A stretch of 11,084 nt of DNA, taken from positions 232 through 11,315 of the forward strand of contig JACDHU010000026.1 in NCBI GenBank assembly GCA_013820865.1. The letters run 5' to 3'. The DNA comes from Chloroflexota bacterium (GTDB taxonomy: Bacteria > Chloroflexota > Limnocylindria > QHBO01). The translations under genes were made by a program, and so were the position numbers. Below are positions 6,880 to 11,084 of this stretch, piece by piece. The notes beneath the pieces were generated by a model. That model was not told where the DNA came from. It was given only the letters and a program-made list of their open reading frames with translations, and made no database searches. Numbering within the stretch: position 1 is the first letter of the stretch; every line of letters starts with the position of its first letter.

Positions 6880-8027
6880 AGAGCGATCTCCCCGCCCGCG
6901 ATCCAGATCCGATGCGGCCGCACCGCTCCCAGGTGCAATGCGAAGGCGCCCTCGTGCTCGGCGTCCCAGGCTACGAGGTCAGCGGCCATGCCGGGCCGAA
7001 GCGACCCGAGCTCCGGACGCTGGAGCGCGGCGGCGCCGCCCGCGGTTGCGGCGGTCAGCGCCTCGACGACGGTCATCCCGAGCAGGGTCGCGCCCAGGCC
7101 GATCACGAGCGGCATGCTGCCGAACGCGCCGTACGTGCCCGCATTCGCGTCGCTGGCCAGGGCGACCGAGGCGCCAGCCTCGAGCAACGCGCGCGCCGGC
7201 GGCATGCGGTCGCGCAGGATGAGCGCCGGTGCCGGCAGCAGCGTGGCCACTGTCGTTGAGCCACCAAGGATCGCGACACCCGAGGCATCCAGCTGCTCGA
7301 GGTGATCCACCGATGCGGCGCCCAGGCGCACGCCGAGCTCGGCGGCGCCGGTGCGAGCGAGTTGCTCGGCGTGCAGTCGCAAGCCGAGGCCGGCGTCGAG
7401 CGCCGCTCGTCCGATGCGCTCGGTCGCGGCAAGGTCGAAGAAGCCCACGTCCGCGAACACGTCCACGAATTCCGCGGCGCCCTCGGCCGCCACCGCCGGG
7501 ATCATCTCGTCCGCGACGTGCGCTGCGTACTCGGCGGCTTTGAAGTCGGAGGGTACGGCGTGTGCGCCGAGGAAGGTTCGGATCACGCGCAGCGGCATCC
7601 GCTCCGCCACGCGGCCGATGATGCGCAGGTGACGCAGCTCCTCGGCGAGCGACAGTCCGTAGCCCGACTTGCACTCGACCGTGGTCGTTCCGGCCGACAG
7701 AGCCGAGCGCAGACGCGTCTCCACGAGGCGCTCGAGGGTTGCGTCGTCGGCCGCCCGCGTGGCCCGAACACTGCGAAGGATGCCGCCGTCGGTGTAGGGC
7801 GCGCCGGCAAGACGAGCCGCGACCCCTTCCGACCGATCACCGTCGAACACCGGATGCGTATGGCTGTCGATGAGGCCGGGTGTCACCAGTGCCGAGCCCA
7901 GGTCGATCCGCTCGTCACTGGGGGCCTCTGACAACGACCCGATCCAGGCGATCAGGCCATCGCGGACCAGGAGCGCCCACGGTGTAGGACCTTCGGGCGC
8001 CAGGCGGCCGGTCCCGGTAAGGAGCAT
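6876..8027 (-). CDS. hutI: Imidazolonepropionase
   Basis: The 383-residue amidohydrolase-superfamily enzyme hydrolyses 4-imidazolone-5-propanoate to N-formimino-L-glutamate, the third step of histidine degradation, in the cytosol. Signature text includes PGLIDSHTHPVFDGDR (metal ligands H56, H58), GTTTVECKSGYGL, RTFLGAHAVP, LHAEQ (H219, E221), DHLEQ (H242) and ASDANAG (D293). The C-terminus has the usual GSLRPGMAADLVAWD. The canonical NPG loop after the metal Asp reads NAG. The length is slightly under the usual 400 or so. The open frame extends to 8234, but the start was placed at ATG 8027 because MLLTGTGRLAPEG aligns with family N-termini and the extension would overlie a separate small gene. 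No strong Shine-Dalgarno is present. The start is 11 bases after the small membrane peptide gene, and the stop overlaps the next flavoenzyme start (ATGA). The other hut genes (hutH, hutU, hutG) are absent from the window. A related cyclic-amide hydrolase is a less likely alternative. Confidence 0.87.
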   Translation of the reverse strand: MLLTGTGRLAPEGPTPWALLVRDGLIAWIGSLSEAPSDERIDLGSALVTPGLIDSHTHPVFDGDRSEGVAARLAGAPYTDGGILRSVRATRAADDATLERLVETRLRSALSAGTTTVECKSGYGLSLAEELRHLRIIGRVAERMPLRVIRTFLGAHAVPSDFKAAEYAAHVADEMIPAVAAEGAAEFVDVFADVGFFDLAATERIGRAALDAGLGLRLHAEQLARTGAAELGVRLGAASVDHLEQLDASGVAILGGSTTVATLLPAPALILRDRMPPARALLEAGASVALASDANAGTYGAFGSMPLVIGLGATLLGMTVVEALTAATAGGAAALQRPELGSLRPGMAADLVAWDAEHEGAFALHLGAVRPHRIWIAGGEIAL

Positions 8028-8038
8028 CCGCGAAGCAG

Positions 8039-8185
8039 CTAGGTGGCGCGGCGGGTGGTGACGAGCCGAAAGATGACGACGATCAGCACGACCACCAGGA
8101 GCACGTGAATGAGCGCGCCGAACACCTGGAACAGGAATCCGAGCAGCCAGAGCAGGAGCAGGATCACGACGATGGGCCAGAGCAT
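8039..8185 (-). CDS. lmo0937-type 48-residue membrane peptide
   Basis: ATG at 8185 to TAG at 8039 encodes 48 residues. MLWPIVVILLLLWLLGFLF is a first membrane helix; a short GALIHVL turn leads into a second hydrophobic segment, VLIVVIFRLV, ending in the basic tail TTRRAT. Length, two-helix layout and the MLW...WLLG...IHVLLVV...R text match the small lmo0937 membrane family, which is widespread and of unknown function. The basic tail should face the cytosol under the positive-inside rule. No Shine-Dalgarno is visible, but TACCCT ends 6 bases before the ATG, consistent with a leaderless transcript. It lies upstream of hutI by 11 bases, so it may be the first gene of that unit, and it diverges from the REC-flavoprotein gene across 38 bases. 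The gene is easily missed because of its size. Confidence 0.8.
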   Translation of the reverse strand: MLWPIVVILLLLWLLGFLFQVFGALIHVLLVVVLIVVIFRLVTTRRAT

Positions 8186-8191
8186 GCGCGG

Positions 8192-8197
8192 AGGGTA
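8192..8197 (-). promoter_or_regulatory. Candidate -10 element (TACCCT) for the small membrane peptide gene
   Basis: On the minus strand TACCCT ends 6 bases before the ATG at 8185, so transcription would start at about the start codon. It shares the 38-base divergent gap with the plus-strand TACACT element. No -35 box is evident. Confidence 0.42.
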
Positions 8198-8210
8198 GCG
8201 CACCGGCGAC

Positions 8211-8216
8211 TACACT
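8211..8216 (+). promoter_or_regulatory. Candidate -10 element (TACACT) for the REC-flavoprotein/kinase operon
   Basis: TACACT is followed by 7 bases and then the ATG at 8224, predicting a leaderless mRNA. There is no clear Shine-Dalgarno in the 7-base spacer (CGCAGGC). The spacing is identical to that of TATCCT before the gene at 3541. Confidence 0.5.
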
Positions 8217-8223
8217 CGCAGGC

Positions 8224-9873
8224 ATGGCCGCCAAGCCGGCGATTCTCGCCGTTGATGACGATGCACCGGTTCTTCGCGCGATCGAGCGCGACCTGCGTGC
8301 GCGCTACGCCGATGACTACCGTGTGCTTGCTGCCGGTTCCGGTGCCGATGCGCTCGAGGTCAGCCGTGAGCTCACGCGCCGCGGTGATCCGATTGCCCTG
8401 TTCGTGGTCGACCAGCGCATGCCGGTCATGTCCGGCATCGAGTTCCTGCGCGAGGCCCTGGCGCTCCAGCCCGAGGCCAAGCGCGTCCTTCTTACGGCGT
8501 ATGCCGATACCGAGGCGGCAATCGCCGCCATCAACGAGATCGGGGTCGACCAATATCTGCTCAAGCCATGGGATCCGCCCGAAGAGCGGCTCTATCCCGC
8601 GTTGGACGACGTGCTGGCCGACTGGATGGCCGCGTTCCGGCCGGCCTTCAGCGGCTTGCGGTTGCTGAGCGGCCGATGGACTCCGGATGGCCACGCCATT
8701 CGCGACTTCCTCACCCGCAACCAGGTGCCCTACGCCTGGATCGACCCGGGGACCGATACCGAGGGCCGTCGCCTGGCCGATGCGCTGGACGATCCGCCCG
8801 GCCCAGCCGACGCGGTCGTGTTGCTGCCGGACGGCCGCGCCCTCCGTAATCCGGCCACTCGCGAGCTGGCGGAGGCGATCGGCCTGTCGACGCGGCCGTC
8901 ATTGCCGTTCTATGACCTTGTCATCGTCGGAGCCGGTCCGGCCGGGATGGCCGCCGCGGTGTATGGCGCCAGCGAGGGACTCAAGACCCTGCTCGTCGAG
9001 CGCGAGGCGCCCGGCGGCCAGGCCGGCACCACCAGCCGCATCGAGAACTATCTCGGCTTCCCGTCCGGGCTCAGCGGCAGTGATCTCGCGCGCCGAGCAC
9101 TGATCCAGGCTCGCCGGCTGGGTGCCGAAATCCTCTCGTCGCAGGAGGCGGCCACCATTCGGCGCAGCGATCCGTACCGCACCATCGTGCTCGCCGACGG
9201 CAGCGAGCTGTCATGCCAGGCCGTGGTGGTGTCGACCGGCGTGGCGTACAGGCAGCTCGAGGTGGCGGGTGCGACGGAGCTTGCCGGACGGGGCGTGTAT
9301 TACGGCGCAGCGACGACCGAGGCGCTCCTGTACCGCGACGCCGTGGTCGGTGTCATCGGCGGCGGAAATTCGGCCGGCCAGGCAACCGTGCACCTCGCCC
9401 GCTATGCGGCGCGCGTCCACCTCATGGTCCGTAACGAGGGGCTCGGCGCCACGATGAGCGCCTACCTCGTCGACCAGATCGCCGCGCTTGACAACGTCGA
9501 TGTCCATCCACTGTGCGAGACGCTGGAATTTGCGGGGGACGACCACCTTGAACGAGCCACCTTCATGACCCCCAATGGTCAACTTGAGCTGGAGATCGCC
9601 GCCGTCTTCGTGTTCATCGGCCAGCAGCCGCGAACTGCATGGCTCGAAGGCGCTGTCGCCCGGGACGATCGGGGATTCATCCTCACCGGAGCCGATGTCG
9701 CCGCCGATCATGGCTGGAATCTCGATCGCGATCCGTACCTGCTCGAATCGAGCATGCCGGGGGTGTTCGCTGCCGGCGACGTTCGGCATCGGTCCATCAA
9801 GCGGATCGCGAGTGCCGTCGGGGAGGGTTCGATGGCCGTGCAGTTCGTCCACCAGCACCTCGCCGACCTGTGA
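8224..9873 (+). CDS. Response-regulator receiver domain fused to a thioredoxin-reductase-like FAD oxidoreductase
   Basis: The 549-residue protein has three parts. Residues 1 to about 130 are a complete receiver domain: acidic pocket D12-D13, phosphoacceptor D63 in VVDQRMP, T91 in LLTAYAD, Y111 and K114 in YLLKPW. Residues about 140-228 look like a degenerate thioredoxin/glutaredoxin-fold segment without a CxxC (DGHAIRDFLTRNQVPYAWID, then VVLLPDGRAL). Residues 230-549 are a class II thioredoxin-reductase-like module: FAD motif YDLVIVGAGPAG (230-241), GGQAG with SRIENYLGFP, NAD(P)H motif GVIGGGNSAGQA, and C-terminal GVFAAGDV. Where TrxR has CATC this protein reads GVYYGAATTEA (Y359-A367), so the dithiol site is gone and the enzyme cannot be a standard TrxR. 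It should bind FAD and NAD(P)H and be controlled by phosphorylation at D63. The stop overlaps the histidine kinase start by 4 bases, naming the likely kinase partner. The electron acceptor is unknown. Confidence 0.9.
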   Translation: MAAKPAILAVDDDAPVLRAIERDLRARYADDYRVLAAGSGADALEVSRELTRRGDPIALFVVDQRMPVMSGIEFLREALALQPEAKRVLLTAYADTEAAIAAINEIGVDQYLLKPWDPPEERLYPALDDVLADWMAAFRPAFSGLRLLSGRWTPDGHAIRDFLTRNQVPYAWIDPGTDTEGRRLADALDDPPGPADAVVLLPDGRALRNPATRELAEAIGLSTRPSLPFYDLVIVGAGPAGMAAAVYGASEGLKTLLVEREAPGGQAGTTSRIENYLGFPSGLSGSDLARRALIQARRLGAEILSSQEAATIRRSDPYRTIVLADGSELSCQAVVVSTGVAYRQLEVAGATELAGRGVYYGAATTEALLYRDAVVGVIGGGNSAGQATVHLARYAARVHLMVRNEGLGATMSAYLVDQIAALDNVDVHPLCETLEFAGDDHLERATFMTPNGQLELEIAAVFVFIGQQPRTAWLEGAVARDDRGFILTGADVAADHGWNLDRDPYLLESSMPGVFAAGDVRHRSIKRIASAVGEGSMAVQFVHQHLADL

Positions 9874-11084
9874 CCGACGAGCACGTCCACCTCGACCCGC
9901 GCTCGGTGGTCGAGCGGCTGCGCGAGACGCCGCTGTTCGGCGGGCTCGACGATGCCTCGCTGCGAGCCCTGGCCGAGCGTGGCGAGATCGGGGACCTGGC
10001 GGCGGGGGACATGCTCATCCGCGAAGGTGACCAGGCCGATGCGATGTTCGTTGTCCTCGACGGTGAACTCGAGGTGACCAAGCGTTCCGGGCGCTCCGAG
10101 ATTCCGCTGGCGCGCGTGGGTCCCGGTTCGCTCCAGGGCGAAATCGCTGCGCTCGAGGGCGGCCGGCGCCTGGCATCGGTCCGTGCCGTGACTGAGGCGG
10201 AAGTCCTGAAGATTCCGACCGAGGCGATCCGCGAGCTGCTGGCGGCAGGTCCCGACACGGCGGTCGCCATCATTCGCACCGTGGTGGTGCGGCTGCGCGG
10301 CATGGAGTCGGCGTTGCGCGAGAGCGAAAAGCTGGCTGGCCTGGGCACGCTGGCCGCAGGCCTGGCCCACGAGCTCAATAATCCAGCCGCCGCGATGCGC
10401 CGTTCGGTGGCCAGCCTGGAGGAAGCGCTGGAGCGTCGTGATGCGCTCGCCCGGCCGCCGCAGCTGCCTCCAGCGCCCGAGGCGCGTTCGCTGCGCTCGC
10501 TGGAGCGGGCCGACGCAATCGAGGAATTGTCAGCACTGGTGGAGGCCGCCACCGCCGCGTCACTCGTCGACGCCGGGTGGACCGCTCCCGCGCTTCGCGG
10601 GATGCCGGCGGAGACAGTTGCCTGGCTGGCCGCCGATGCATCGGTTCGCGAGCTGCTCGGCGAGCTTCGGATGGCGGGCGGGCGGATCAGCGAGATCGTG
10701 GGTGCGGTGAAGGGCTACGCGTACCTGGACCAGGCACCGGTTCAACGGGTGGATGTCCGCATCGGCCTGGAGCAGACGCTCGTCATCCTCCGTCATCGGC
10801 TTCGAGAAGGCGTGAACGTTGTATGGGAGCTTGAGGCCGATCTACCCGAGATCGAGGCGTTCGGGTCAGAGCTGAACCAGGTCTGGACGAACCTGATCGA
10901 CAACGCCACTGACGCCATGGATGGGCGTGGCACGCTCACCATCCGCGCCGAGGCTGATCCGGACGCCGATGGGGTGCGCGTGTCGATCTGCGACACCGGT
11001 CCGGGCGTTCCGGACGACGTGCGCGCGAAGCTGTTCGAGCCGTTCTTCACCACCAAGCCACCCGGCGTCGGCACCGGGCTTGGC
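9870..11084 (+). CDS. Histidine kinase with N-terminal cyclic-nucleotide-binding-type domain (C-terminus cut by window edge)
   Basis: GTG at 9870 opens 405 codons to the right edge without a stop. Residues about 18-130 form a CRP-type cyclic-nucleotide-binding domain: PLFGGLDDASL, IREGDQADAMFVVLDGELEV, then QGEIAALEGGRRLASV with G90, E91 and R99/R100 in the phosphate-binding cassette position. Residues 155-175 are the dimerisation helix LAGLGTLAAGLAHELNNP with H167 as the phosphorylated histidine. About 80 residues then separate it from a second helix (RISEIVGAVKGYAYLDQAP, from R272), longer than a normal DHp hairpin. The ATPase domain has the N box (NLIDNATDAM, N341 and N345), G1 box (DTGPGVP, D375), F box (FEPFFTTK) and G2 start (GVGTGLG); only the last part of the domain is missing. 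There are no membrane segments, so it is cytosolic. GTGA overlap with the REC-flavoprotein stop implies translational coupling and a cognate pair. The ligand could be a cyclic nucleotide or another small molecule. Confidence 0.9.
   Translation, partial: MTDEHVHLDPRSVVERLRETPLFGGLDDASLRALAERGEIGDLAAGDMLIREGDQADAMFVVLDGELEVTKRSGRSEIPLARVGPGSLQGEIAALEGGRRLASVRAVTEAEVLKIPTEAIRELLAAGPDTAVAIIRTVVVRLRGMESALRESEKLAGLGTLAAGLAHELNNPAAAMRRSVASLEEALERRDALARPPQLPPAPEARSLRSLERADAIEELSALVEAATAASLVDAGWTAPALRGMPAETVAWLAADASVRELLGELRMAGGRISEIVGAVKGYAYLDQAPVQRVDVRIGLEQTLVILRHRLREGVNVVWELEADLPEIEAFGSELNQVWTNLIDNATDAMDGRGTLTIRAEADPDADGVRVSICDTGPGVPDDVRAKLFEPFFTTKPPGVGTGLG

Noticed and set aside
6867..6880. TATGAT, 7 bases, ATG at 6867 (minus) as a leaderless promoter for the Gor/MerA-like gene
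   Set aside because: It looks like the other leaderless sites, but the ATGA overlap with hutI and GGGGAG 8 bases before ATG 6879 explain translation as well. I kept 6879 as the start and could not prove the internal promoter.
8028..8234. Upstream extension of hutI to ATG 8234
   Set aside because: The added 69 residues are Arg/Pro/His-rich, have no counterpart in HutI, and cover the 48-codon membrane peptide gene and the divergent promoter gap.
8224..9873. Thioredoxin reductase (trxB) call
   Set aside because: The CxxC is absent, no thioredoxin gene is adjacent, and a receiver domain is fused at the N-terminus.

Overview
The window is gene-dense, GC-rich bacterial chromosome DNA with strong G/C preference at third codon positions throughout. 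The gene set fits a Chloroflexota (Limnocylindria/Ellin6529-like) or actinobacterial organism: a mycothione-reductase-type flavoenzyme, a DUF3179 lipoprotein, a DinB-fold protein, an lmo0937-type 48-residue membrane peptide and a REC-flavoprotein. Promoters that seem to start transcription at the start codon also fit. This assignment is inference; no rRNA or marker gene is present. No RNA gene, CRISPR array, insertion sequence, prophage or clear intrinsic terminator was seen. Base composition and codon use look uniform, so nothing suggests recent transfer.

Left block, minus strand (3476 down to 1): a DUF3179 lipoprotein, a TSUP (TauE/SafE) permease and a class V aminotransferase/cysteine-desulfurase-like enzyme. 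They run in one direction with gaps of 29 and 12 bases. The last enzyme runs off the left edge. A sulfur-handling link between the permease and the desulfurase-like enzyme is plausible but unproven.

Centre: a plus-strand mycothione-reductase-like flavoenzyme (3541-4956) diverges from the lipoprotein gene. It converges, with only 3 bases between, on a four-gene minus-strand cluster (8185 down to 4960). In transcription order the cluster is a 48-aa membrane peptide, imidazolonepropionase (HutI), a MerA/Gor-type FAD oxidoreductase lacking the usual His-Glu pair, and a DinB-fold protein. The last three are tightly linked: an ATGA overlap and a 9-base gap.

Right block, plus strand (8224 to the right edge): a response-regulator receiver domain fused to a thioredoxin-reductase-like flavoprotein that lacks the CxxC. 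It overlaps by 4 bases (GTGA) a histidine kinase with an N-terminal cyclic-nucleotide-binding-type domain; the kinase is cut by the window edge. Read together this is a two-component pair whose output is a flavoenzyme-like module rather than a DNA-binding domain. It is the most interesting system here. Three different two-dinucleotide-domain flavoproteins lie within 6.4 kb, so thiol/flavin redox chemistry is the common theme of the centre and right.

Three genes that are not closed, long ORFs were read directly from the sequence: the aminotransferase (1-1293, minus), the 48-codon membrane peptide (8039-8185, minus) and the histidine kinase (9870-11084, plus). No stretch longer than about 65 bases lacks a gene.
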